Shown: positions 51,091 through 58,186 of the stretch, in pieces
Position numbering within the stretch: position 1 is the stretch's first letter
Layout: every line of letters begins with the position of its first letter
Assembly: GCF_010095445.2 (NCBI RefSeq)
Contig: NZ_WFGV02000001.1
Location: 62,001-126,000 of the forward strand
From: Pseudomonas sp. TNT3
GTDB lineage: Bacteria > Pseudomonadota > Gammaproteobacteria > Pseudomonadales > Pseudomonadaceae
Length of the DNA: 64,000 bases
Direction: 5' to 3'
Translations under genes and position numbers: made by a program
Notes under the pieces: model-generated
What the model was told of the DNA's origin: nothing
The model's input: the letters and a program-made list of their open reading frames with translations, nothing else
Databases searched by the model: none

Positions 51091-51459
51091 TCAAACAGTA
51101 CGAGGCGCCCTGACCAACCGCAAAGCAGCAATCACCACCGCAAAAACAGCCAACGTCGTGTTGTACAACGCCAACGCCGGGAACCCCAACACCAGCGCCA
51201 GCACCGCCAACCACCACCCTGCCCGCCCCGGCAGCAAAAATCCGATCACAGCCGTCGCGACCGCTGACCAACCCAACACGTTGAAATGAATCATCAAGCC
51301 CAGGTTCGAACGAGCCTGACACTCCCAGCGACTCGCCTCATCCACGCAAATCCCGACCCATTGCGCATCCTCCATGAAGCCATAACGCGCGCCATAACTG
51401 GCGGCCAGCCACAATGGCAGCAAAACAAGCAGCAAAATCACGGGCAGACGGCGAGACAT
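51091..51459 (-). CDS. Small membrane protein, unknown
   Basis: A 122-aa protein with three or four hydrophobic segments and a short loop with two cysteines (GICVDEASRWECQAR). No family was recognised. The start at 51459 has GGAG six bases upstream and gives the expected N-terminal positive charges (MSRRL). It stands alone between the Rhs-core gene and the hydrolase gene. Confidence 0.65.
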   Translation of the reverse strand: MSRRLPVILLLVLLPLWLAASYGARYGFMEDAQWVGICVDEASRWECQARSNLGLMIHFNVLGWSAVATAVIGFLLPGRAGWWLAVLALVLGFPALALYNTTLAVFAVVIAALRLVRAPRTV

Positions 51460-51682
51460 GGAGCACTCCAATAGACGAAAACGGCGGCCAGCTTAATCCC
51501 CTCGCGGTTTTAAGCAAACGCGCGTAACAGATAACTAGTCATGAAACAGCCGCAAAGTGTATCGTCCAGCTACTATTACCCGGAATTAAGCCAGTTTGGT
51601 GCCGATGCGTGGCACTTTGGCGCCGAACCCGTGGTCATAGCCTGCGAACTTCATCCGGCACCTTCCTCTAAGGGATCTAGTC

Positions 51683-52981
51683 ATGCTCCGTTCCTTGCGC
51701 TTCGCCGCCCTGTTTGGCGGCCTTATTTTGAGTGCGTCCGCACTGGCGGTCGACATCGACGCCGCCAGTTATGGCTACCCCTTGACCAACCCGTTCGAGG
51801 CGACCATTGCCACGACCCCACCGGACTTGCGTCCGGAGCTGCCGCTGGACGACGACATCAATCAGGAGGATCGCAGCATTACCCTGCGACCGGAGCGCGC
51901 CTTCGAACTGCCGGATAACTTCTGGGCGGTAAAAAAACTGACCTACCGTATCGCGACCCAGGATAAAGCGGCGCCGCTGATCTTCCTGATCGCCGGCACC
52001 GGTGCGCGCTATGACAGCAGCCTTAACGAGTACCTGAAGAAGCTCTACTACAAAGCGGGTTACCACGTCGTGCAATTGTCGTCGCCGACCAGCTTCGACT
52101 TCATCAGCGCCGCCTCACGCTTCGCGACCCCGGGCATCACCAAGGAAGATGCCGAAGACATGTACCGGGTGATGCAGGCGGTTCGAGCACAAAACCCGAA
52201 AGTGCCGGTTACCGAGTATTACCTGACGGGCTACAGCCTCGGCGCACTGGATGCCGCGTTCGTCGCGCACCTGGACGAAACCCGTCGCAGCTTCAACTTC
52301 AAGAAAGTCCTGCTGCTCAACCCGCCGGTCAACCTCTACACCTCCATCACCAATCTGGACAAACTCGTTCAGACCGAGGTGAAGGGCATCAACAACAGCA
52401 CGACGTTCTATGAACTGGTGTTGAACAAACTGACCCGCTACTTCCAGCAAAAAGGCTACATCGACCTCAACGATGCGCTGCTCTACGACTTCCAGCAGTC
52501 CAAACAGCACCTGACCAACGAACAGATGGCCATGCTCATTGGCACTTCGTTCCGTTTCTCGGCGGCCGACATTGCCTTTACCTCGGACCTGATCAACCGC
52601 CGCGGCCTGATCACCCCGCCGAAATACCCGATCACCGAAGGCACCAGCCTCACGCCATTCCTCAAGCGTGCGCTGCAGTGCGACTTCGATTGCTACATCA
52701 CCGAACAGGTCATCCCGATGTGGCGCGCTCGCACTGACGGCGGCAGCCTGCTGCAACTGATCGACCAGGTCAGCTTGTATGCGCTCAAGGATTACCTGCG
52801 TGACAGCCCGAAAATCTCCGTCATGCACAACGCCGACGACGTCATCCTCGGCCCGGGCGACCTCGGTTTCCTGCGCAAGACCTTCGGCGACCGCCTGACC
52901 GTTTACCCATTGGGCGGCCATTGCGGCAACCTTAATTACCGCGTCAACAGCGACGCCATGCTGGAGTTCTTCCGTGGCTAA
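51683..52981 (+). CDS. Exported alpha/beta hydrolase
   Basis: A 432-aa protein with a signal peptide ending in ALA and an alpha/beta-hydrolase fold. The nucleophile elbow is GYSLGALDAA; likely acid and base are in HNADDVILGPG and PLGGHCGNLNYR. Pseudomonas homologues are sometimes annotated as serine/threonine kinase but no kinase motif is present. It overlaps the MlaA-type gene by eight bases, suggesting a common envelope-lipid role. AAGGGATCTAGTC precedes the ATG. Confidence 0.78.
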   Translation: MLRSLRFAALFGGLILSASALAVDIDAASYGYPLTNPFEATIATTPPDLRPELPLDDDINQEDRSITLRPERAFELPDNFWAVKKLTYRIATQDKAAPLIFLIAGTGARYDSSLNEYLKKLYYKAGYHVVQLSSPTSFDFISAASRFATPGITKEDAEDMYRVMQAVRAQNPKVPVTEYYLTGYSLGALDAAFVAHLDETRRSFNFKKVLLLNPPVNLYTSITNLDKLVQTEVKGINNSTTFYELVLNKLTRYFQQKGYIDLNDALLYDFQQSKQHLTNEQMAMLIGTSFRFSAADIAFTSDLINRRGLITPPKYPITEGTSLTPFLKRALQCDFDCYITEQVIPMWRARTDGGSLLQLIDQVSLYALKDYLRDSPKISVMHNADDVILGPGDLGFLRKTFGDRLTVYPLGGHCGNLNYRVNSDAMLEFFRG

Positions 52982-53762
52982 ATATCTCCTGCTTATCGCA
53001 GCGTTACTCTGTGCAGGCGTCGCCAATGCCGACAACAGCAAAGCCAACGCCCCTGTCGTCGTCGACAGTGACGGCTTCAAAGAGCCGCTGAGCAAACTCA
53101 ACTTCAACCCGGGGCTGGATCAGCGCGAGTTCGAACGCTCGACGCTCAACGCGCTGAACGTCTACGACCCGCTGGAACAGTGGAACCGTCGCGTTTACCA
53201 CTTCAACTACCGTTTCGACCAATGGGTGTTCCTGCCCGTCGTCGATGGCTATCGCTATATCACCCCGAGCTTCCTGCGCACCGGCGTCAGCAACTTCTTC
53301 AACAACATCGGCGATGTGCCGAACCTGTTGAACAGCCTGCTGCAGTTCAAAGGCAAGCGCTCGATGGAAACCACCGCACGCCTGTTGCTCAACACCACCA
53401 TCGGCATCGCCGGCCTGTGGGACCCTGCCACCGCCATGGGCCTGCCGCGCCAGAGTGAAGACTTCGGTCAGACGCTGGGCTTCTACGGCGTGCCGGGCGG
53501 CGCGTACTTCGTGCTGCCGATCCTCGGTCCTTCCAACATCCGTGACACCGGTGGCCTGGCCGTGGACTTCACTGCCGAGTCGGCGATCAACTTCCTGAAC
53601 GTCTCGGAAGTCAGCTCGAACCATCCTGAAGTCTGGATGCTGCGCGGCGTTGACCGTCGTTACCAGACCAGCTTCCGCTATGGTCAGCTGAACTCGCCAT
53701 TCGAGTACGAGAAAGTGCGCTACGTGTACACCGAGTCGCGCAAGTTGCAGATCGCCGAGTAA
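52974..53762 (+). CDS. MlaA (VacJ)-family protein
   Basis: A 262-aa protein of the MlaA/VacJ family, which removes phospholipids from the outer leaflet of the outer membrane. The blocks YDPLEQWNRRVYHFNYRFD, LNSLLQFKGKRSMETTARLLLNTTIG and SEDFGQTLGFYGVPGG are present (each quoted in part). It starts with GTG at 52974, inside the hydrolase gene. The signal peptide ends in ANA-D; the only cysteine near it (ALLC) does not make a good lipobox, so this member may not be acylated. It is a second-type MlaA outside an mlaBCDEF operon. Confidence 0.85.
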   Translation: MAKYLLLIAALLCAGVANADNSKANAPVVVDSDGFKEPLSKLNFNPGLDQREFERSTLNALNVYDPLEQWNRRVYHFNYRFDQWVFLPVVDGYRYITPSFLRTGVSNFFNNIGDVPNLLNSLLQFKGKRSMETTARLLLNTTIGIAGLWDPATAMGLPRQSEDFGQTLGFYGVPGGAYFVLPILGPSNIRDTGGLAVDFTAESAINFLNVSEVSSNHPEVWMLRGVDRRYQTSFRYGQLNSPFEYEKVRYVYTESRKLQIAE

Positions 53763-53782
53763 GTTCGGCGGCGACAAAAAAG

Positions 53783-53812
53783 GCCATTCGATGCAAATCG
53801 AATGGCCTTTTT
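53783..53812 (+). terminator. Terminator of the hydrolase/MlaA unit
   Basis: GGCCATTCGAT-gcaa-ATCGAATGGCC with A6 before and T5 after; the stem is 11 bp and perfect. Confidence 0.92.
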
Positions 53813-53857
53813 CATGCAGTTAACAACACCACATACTCCCTGTAGGAGTGCCAGGCT

Positions 53858-54049
53858 TCAGTTTTTCAGAGCCTTCCAGAGTTTGCTAACAGCCATCACC
53901 CCAGCCAACACCACCGCACCCGCCACAATCCCCGCCACGGCATTCAGCAACATCGGTACGATAAAACCCGCCCCGCCTGCACTTGCGCTGACGCTTTCGA
54001 TCCAGTGATGAATCACCGGCACACCATGGGTCAGAATCCCGCCGCCGTC
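53858..54049 (-). pseudogene. C-terminal remnant of a DUF808 (YedI-like) gene
   Basis: The last 63 codons and stop of a DUF808 family membrane protein. The translation opens GGGILTHGVPVIHHWIESVS and ends GVMAVSKLWKALKN, which matches the family C-terminus as I know it. Upstream of GGG the match stops and an in-frame TGA appears (54050-54052), so about 80 percent of the gene is missing. The break at about 54047 coincides with the drop to island-like sequence. I infer an insertion or deletion at this point; the missing 5' part is not in the window. Confidence 0.8.
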
Positions 54050-54065
54050 TCAATCCAAAGGATTA

Positions 54066-54137
54066 ACCATATGGACACAAAATAAATCAATATAATCAGG
54101 CAATTGAATAATTCTTATTTTGTCCATATGGACACAT
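54066..54137. repeat. AT-rich inverted/direct repeat at the island edge
   Basis: CCATATGGACACA occurs at 54067-54079 and 54124-54136 as a direct repeat. The second copy lies within the perfect palindrome TGTCCATATGGACA (54121-54134). The flanks AAAATAA (54079-54085) and TTATTTT (54115-54121) make the pair also an inverted repeat about 70 bp long. It lies just inside the DUF808 break and could be a regulator site or a mobile-element end. Confidence 0.55.
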
Positions 54138-54653
54138 AAAAATGGACTCTCCGAAGCCTTTGATTAGGCCCGCACCCTCTGTCACGACGTAAAACCATAA
54201 AGCCACGTAGCTCAAAATCGTCGGGCCCGCACCTCATTAACCGCCCTCACACATACAACTGCTCGGTAAAAGCCGACTTGTGAACCTTCATTTCAACGCC
54301 CGATTGTCAATCTGATTGAGGTTTGCAATACCATGATAAGCCGCTAGCCGTGGTGTCGTCATAAATCCAGCCATACCCCCAATTACCCCTCCCGTGGCGG
54401 CGGTAGAAGATGGCATGTCATCGCACTCCCAGGAGTTGAGTACGCTGTAATAGCCTAAGACAACGCCAAACGCCTCTCTGCCAGAGCATTTGATAAGGCT
54501 TCTAGTTGAGAGTCCATGGTTTTGGGCGTGCGCATGGTCGGGGATGGCTGTCGTAAACTAAGCCCACGCAATAGGCGTTGGTCTTGGCCCTGCGGGCTTC
54601 CATCCGCACTCCAGCCCCCCCGCCTTTTTGGGCCTGCAACGTAGCTTTCTGCG
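54138..54653. other. Island spacer with 'GTCGTAAAC-AAGCCC' element copy A
   Basis: No intact gene is seen. At 54541-54602 lies a motif GGCTGTCGTAAACTAAGCCC...GGGCTTCCATCC that recurs in diverged form at 56813-56871 before the second antitoxin copy. On the minus strand it reads MEARRA...GLVYDS in both copies, but the frames then diverge and end quickly. It probably was duplicated with the downstream genes. Confidence 0.4.
54288..54557 (-). pseudogene. Open frame without start codon, unknown
   Basis: A 90-codon frame closed by TGA at 54288-54290, open back to a TAG at 54558. Its C-terminal half is Gly-rich and coherent (AATGGVIGGMAGFMTTPRLA then NLNQIDNRALK), which does not look random. The first methionine is deep inside (about 45 codons in) and there is no good ribosome site, so this is likely a decayed gene or a chance frame. 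No family recognised. Confidence 0.3.
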
Positions 54654-54696
54654 CTGTAACGTAAGCAGTGTTACAAAGCACAAAATTACGTTACAG
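54654..54696. promoter_or_regulatory. GTTACA-type inverted repeat upstream of antitoxin copy A
   Basis: CTGTAACGTAA (54654-54664) and TTACGTTACAG (54686-54696) are a perfect 11-bp inverted repeat around 21 bases, and a third half-site GTGTTACA lies between. About 160 bases before the antitoxin-like gene at 54854; plausible autoregulatory operator. Absent from copy B. Confidence 0.5.
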
Positions 54697-54853
54697 ACCG
54701 TTGATTGCAAAGCTGATGGAGCTTTTCACGAATGGAGTAATTCAGAACGTTGAAAGATCAATTTAGTCGTCGGTCTGAGAGGCCATACTGGTCGATGGAG
54801 ATAGATTGATAAGTTCGTTCACTAACCAGTCATCATTGAACATGTGGTGGAGC

Positions 54854-55219
54854 ATGCAATCAGGCACATCGGGCACTGCAAACGCCGTACTTGGCAAAGC
54901 TTTTATCCGAGCCGGAGAAGGGTTGGGACTTGATGACAGTGATCTGGCAGCCGTCTTGGGCGAGCAGGTCTCCAATGTGCTGCGTCTACGTCACGGAAAT
55001 GAACTGCTTCAACCGGGTAATGAAGCTTGGAGCCGCGCCATCCTCTTGGTTGAGCTGTATCAGTCATTGCTCGCACTCGTAGGAACCGAGCGAAATGCAA
55101 AGATCTGGCTAAGCAGCCAGAATCGCGGTCTGAGTGGTCGACCGCGTGATCTCATCGCATGCCAAGCGGGACTGGAGCAAGTAGTTCAGTATTTGGCTGC
55201 TACTCGCTCACTCATTTAA
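54854..55219 (+). CDS. MbcA/ParS/Xre-type antitoxin-like protein, copy A
   Basis: A 121-aa protein. The N-terminal half has a weak helix-turn-helix-like pattern (LGLDDSDLAAVLGEQVSNV, residues 26-44); the C-terminal half carries the MbcA/ParS toxin-binding layout: LVELYQSLLALVG, AKIWLSSQNRGLSGRPRDLI and GLEQVVQYLAATRS. Such proteins are antitoxins of RES toxins, but no RES gene lies nearby. The ATG at 54854 matches the start of copy B (57037-57402) and follows GGTGGAGC. The two copies are about 80 percent identical by eye and equal in length. Followed by the small gene at 55276. Confidence 0.75.
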   Translation: MQSGTSGTANAVLGKAFIRAGEGLGLDDSDLAAVLGEQVSNVLRLRHGNELLQPGNEAWSRAILLVELYQSLLALVGTERNAKIWLSSQNRGLSGRPRDLIACQAGLEQVVQYLAATRSLI

Positions 55220-55275
55220 CCTCTCCCGCACATCGCTGAAAATACTGCCATGGAAAACGAAATCAGGAGTGGGGC

Positions 55276-55487
55276 GTGAAGTGGTTCGGTCATTTGATAC
55301 GACTCGTTGTCGAGACAACAGATCAGGCCGCGAGCAAGCCAGAGAACGAGAATTCATCGACACGCTTAACGGCCTGAAAACTCTGCGTGTGACCCCTGAT
55401 GGTGGTATGTCGATTGATCCAGAAGAGATCCGCGACCGTGTGATCGCAAGTCGTCATGCGCTAAAGCACTTCGTTCGGCGCCCTTAA
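55276..55487 (+). pseudogene. Small partner gene, copy A, frameshifted
   Basis: Counterpart of the 68-aa gene at 57459. It begins GTG AAG TGG TTC GGT as in copy B, after AGGAG, but one base is missing near 55306-55311 (CGTTGTCGAG versus CGTTTACCGAG in copy B), so frame is lost. The rest (NRSGREQAR, then LRVTPDGGMSIDPEEIRDRV) is well kept in the next frame, which can also be read from a GTG at 55269. It is either a recent pseudogene or has switched to that start. Confidence 0.65.
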
Positions 55488-55504
55488 ACCACGAGGCTAA
55501 AAAA

Positions 55505-55807
55505 ATGCTCATGGCTCAAGAGGTTTACCAGGTATTGCGCGATGTCGCTATGGCGTCACGCCCAATGCGCCGAATCACCTCAGCCAGCTGGAACGAAATT
55601 TACTGCGGGTTGGTGACTGTCGACGTAGATGGATGGGTAATCACTCTGTTCAATGATCGCGGCACGCTCGACTACTGCGACAGCTGTTACAGTCCGGACG
55701 GTCGAAAATACGAATTCAACTCTACCGGCCCCCATGAAGCAGATCCGGTGGAGCTATTAGGCCAAGACGAACATCTTCGACTTGAAGAAATTCTTCAAAG
55801 TATCTAA
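55505..55807 (+). CDS. DUF7693 family protein
   Basis: A 100-aa protein of the DUF7693 type known from Pseudomonas. It has the N-terminal EVYQVLRDVAMASRPMRRI, a WNEIYCGLVTVDVDGWVITLFND strand pattern (read in two blocks) and a CDSC pair (residues 58-61). Function unknown; it looks like a small alpha-beta fold. GAGG stands eight bases from the ATG. It lies 17 bases after copy A of the small gene and could be in one transcript with it. Confidence 0.7.
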   Translation: MLMAQEVYQVLRDVAMASRPMRRITSASWNEIYCGLVTVDVDGWVITLFNDRGTLDYCDSCYSPDGRKYEFNSTGPHEADPVELLGQDEHLRLEEILQSI

Positions 55808-56008
55808 CTCAACCACCATAAATTCATCGGCGGTGAAAGCGCAGATGATTGAACTCCGAAGCCATGAAGCAGCCCTAACCGACTAGGCTGCCTACAATCC
55901 AATCTAGCCTTGCGAGAACCCAACAGTGCCTTACGCGCGCTTACCGGCACCGCGCCCCAGCTAAAGGCTGTGGCTGTGGCTGAATCTAATAACACCTACC
56001 AAACGGTG
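55808..56008. other. Island spacer
   Basis: About 200 bases between convergent genes. A short minus-strand frame (55804-55995) has no ribosome site or family and is not annotated. No terminator hairpin stood out. Confidence 0.3.
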
Positions 56009-56596
56009 CTACCCCAAGCAATTTGCGGCGATCGATAAATGAAACCATAGCCATAGTGCCTGCTCCTTAGTGAAATACATCCTGTACCACCCGAAATCCA
56101 TTTCGATGTTTTCCCCGGTCTCGCTCGCCACAATCATGTCGTAGACAGCTTCTTCTCCAAGGTCCAGTTCGATCATTGGCTCGGGATCAGAAAACTCACC
56201 GCCTGCTATGTATAGATAATTCTGATGCGCTAATGCGGTCAGGACGATCTGCTTCTCATTCTGATGCTTTGTAGCCGTAAACCTATCCGGGACAAATTGA
56301 TCGAAAGCAGCTTCGTACGCATTTCTTCTGATTCCATCCGCAACACACAGCGCAACATCCGGGCTTGCGTGCTTAATCGTCGCAAGTGCTTCAAAGAGGC
56401 ACCGGGCGACCTCAGCAGCTTGAGGGGCGGTATAAGACTGTACGAAATCATCAAGCGAAAGCCTGATAATTTCGCCACCCTTTGTTTCAATGGATGCGTC
56501 ATAGAACTCATCGACGTAGTCCAGCCAATGGAATTTTCCGCTGACCTCATACGTAAATTCATTGCCAACTGCCGATGCGCTCATCGTGTTTCTCAT
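56009..56596 (-). CDS. Unknown acidic protein, 195 aa
   Basis: A 195-aa protein, rich in Glu, Asp and aromatic residues, with no signal peptide or membrane segment. Blocks such as FHWLDYVDEFYDASIE and DFGWYRMYFTKEQALWLWFH suggest a soluble alpha-beta fold. Size, acidity and neighbourhood (after an Rhs-core gene and among antitoxin remnants) resemble immunity proteins, but I recognise no family. The ATG at 56596 has AGGA seven bases upstream. It is convergent with the DUF7693 gene. Confidence 0.6.
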   Translation of the reverse strand: MRNTMSASAVGNEFTYEVSGKFHWLDYVDEFYDASIETKGGEIIRLSLDDFVQSYTAPQAAEVARCLFEALATIKHASPDVALCVADGIRRNAYEAAFDQFVPDRFTATKHQNEKQIVLTALAHQNYLYIAGGEFSDPEPMIELDLGEEAVYDMIVASETGENIEMDFGWYRMYFTKEQALWLWFHLSIAANCLG

Positions 56597-57036
56597 TAAT
56601 CGATCCTATGTTCAAAATAAGAACGGTTCGAAATGAGAAAACCTTTAGCCCAATTTCATTTATTTTTAAATAAATTTGTGGACACCGGATCGCATGGCAG
56701 CGGGAGGAGAGAAGGGTCGCATGTTTCCTTGCTGGAGACGAGATCACACCCAACCACCCTCCTCGTCGCACAGGCTTCAAAATGCCTTGTTTTTTGGGCA
56801 TGCCCCGATGGGGTCGGCTGTCGTAAACCAAGCCCTGTCTACGCCAGGTATCGGCCCTCCGGGCTTCCATCCTCATGCTCTGCGTGCTCCGCTTGCCGCT
56901 TGCTGATCGTCGGCACCATTTCCAATCCTCTGCCTGAAACCCATTGCATGGCTGCTGGAGCCGTTCACCGGTCAGAAGCGGCCATACTATGAAGATGGAT
57001 AGATAAACTCGGTCATCACAGATCATAAGGTGGAGC
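56597..57036. other. Island spacer with element copy B
   Basis: 440 bases. It carries the second copy of the GTCGTAAAC-AAGCCC element (56813-56871) and, directly before the antitoxin copy B, a stretch CGGCCATACTATGAAGATGG that matches GAGGCCATACTGG...GATGGAG before copy A. The homology between the two copies therefore reaches upstream of the coding parts. Several short frames cross it; none has initiation signals. Confidence 0.45.
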
Positions 57037-57402
57037 ATGAAATCAGGCGAATCGAGCACCGCAAACGCTGTACTTGGCAAAGCTTTTATCCGAGCCGGGG
57101 AAGGGTTGGGGCTTGATGACAGTGATTTGGCAGCCGTCTTGGGCGAGCAGGTCTCCAATGTGCTGCATCTACGCCACGGACATGAATTGCTTCAACCTTG
57201 CACCGAAGCGTGGAGCCGGGCTTTGCTTGTGGTTGATTTTTATCAGTCATTGCTCACGCTCGTAGGAACCGAGCAAAAGGCAAAAATTTGGCTAAACAGT
57301 CAGAATCGTGGACTGAGTGGTCTACCGCGTAATTTCATCACATGCCGAATGGGACTGGAGCAAGTCGTCCAGTATTTAGCCGCATCTCGCTCACTCATTT
57401 AA
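57037..57402 (+). CDS. MbcA/ParS/Xre-type antitoxin-like protein, copy B
   Basis: A 121-aa paralogue of the protein at 54854-55219. The N-terminal LGLDDSDLAAVLGEQVSNV is unchanged; the C-terminal toxin-binding region has substitutions (VDFYQSLLTLVG, WLNSQNRGLSGLPRNFI) but all hydrophobic positions stay. AGGTGGAGC precedes the ATG. No RES toxin is adjacent; the only downstream gene is the 68-aa gene at 57459, with a 56-base gap. The pair duplicated as a block. Confidence 0.75.
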   Translation: MKSGESSTANAVLGKAFIRAGEGLGLDDSDLAAVLGEQVSNVLHLRHGHELLQPCTEAWSRALLVVDFYQSLLTLVGTEQKAKIWLNSQNRGLSGLPRNFITCRMGLEQVVQYLAASRSLI

Positions 57403-57458
57403 CATCTCCTGTACATCGCTGAATATGCTGCTATGGAACACGAAATCAGGAGTGCAAC

Positions 57459-57665
57459 TTGAAGTGGTTCGGTCGATTGGTACGACTCGTTTACCGAGAC
57501 AACAGATCAGGACGCGAGCAAGCCAGAGATCTGGCGTTCGTAGCCGCCCTCAATGATCTGCAGTCTCTTCGCGTTACGCCCGACGGCGGTATGTCGATCG
57601 ACCCTGATGAGATACGAGAGCAGGTGATAGAGGGTCGCCTGTCACTCAAGCGATTCGTGCGATGA
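57459..57665 (+). CDS. Unknown 68-aa partner of the antitoxin-like protein, copy B
   Basis: A 68-aa basic protein starting with TTG after AGGAG (six-base spacing), corresponding to the GTG start of copy A. The N-terminus MKWFGRLVRLVYRD is amphipathic with aromatic and basic residues; the C-terminal half has LRVTPDGGMSIDPDEIREQV, which is the best kept part between the copies. No family recognised. Its constant position after the antitoxin-like gene makes it a candidate toxin, regulator or accessory factor; that is inference. Confidence 0.6.
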   Translation: MKWFGRLVRLVYRDNRSGREQARDLAFVAALNDLQSLRVTPDGGMSIDPDEIREQVIEGRLSLKRFVR

Positions 57666-57760
57666 CCAACGGGATTCATCTGACGTACTGAGCCGAGCCG
57701 TTGGCTCGAAGGGGCGATAGCAGGACGGCATTGCATCGCGCTCGACTGCCGCCTTGAGAA

Positions 57761-58186
57761 TCACACAAGTACTCCCATCTCTAATTGCCCGATAAGATCA
57801 AAGACCGCACTCGATTCCGCTCTCGTTTCTCGCATATCTAGTGAGCGTCTCGAACCAAGCCCACGAAGCGGCGCATCCATGCGGGGGCATCGTTCTCGAA
57901 TAGGTAACAAGCTTGGTCAAACACAGCTATCAGCGTCACCAAGCGATCGCTTTCGGCAGTGTTGAAATGGCCAGTTTTTGCCCTTCGCGCCAACGTCGTG
58001 GACGACCCGCAAATAGCACTGGAGATATCCGCACGGCATCTGCACCAGGGTCGCTATCTGATCAAGTAACTCGAAAGGAAGGCCTTGATGCACAACCTCA
58101 TTTAGTTTCTTCCCGAGAGACGGCAAATGCAGTGCTGCCCAAATATCCCCATGGGTTTTTGGGGCAGGCTGATATTCAATACTCAT
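57761..58186 (-). pseudogene. RES-type Xre antitoxin pseudogene with two frameshifts
   Basis: The minus strand begins well (MSIEYQPAPKTHGDIWAALH, then LPFELLDQIATLVQMP) as in Xre/MbcA antitoxins of RES-Xre pairs. Near 58037 the frame shifts; the next frame reads TTLARRAKTGHFNTAESD and VFDQACYLFENDAPAWM, the antitoxin core. A second shift near 57865 leads to GLGSRRSLDMRETRAES and ends AVFDLIGQLEMGVLV, the usual C-terminus, with TGA at 57761-57763. Three frames together restore a normal ~142-aa antitoxin. No RES toxin gene follows. Confidence 0.75.

Noticed and set aside
55804..55995. 63-codon minus-strand frame
   Set aside because: No ribosome binding site, no family, and partly complementary to the DUF7693 3' end.
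56559..57158. 199-codon minus-strand frame across the spacer and antitoxin copy B
   Set aside because: Low-complexity product spanning two unrelated regions; overlaps two better genes.
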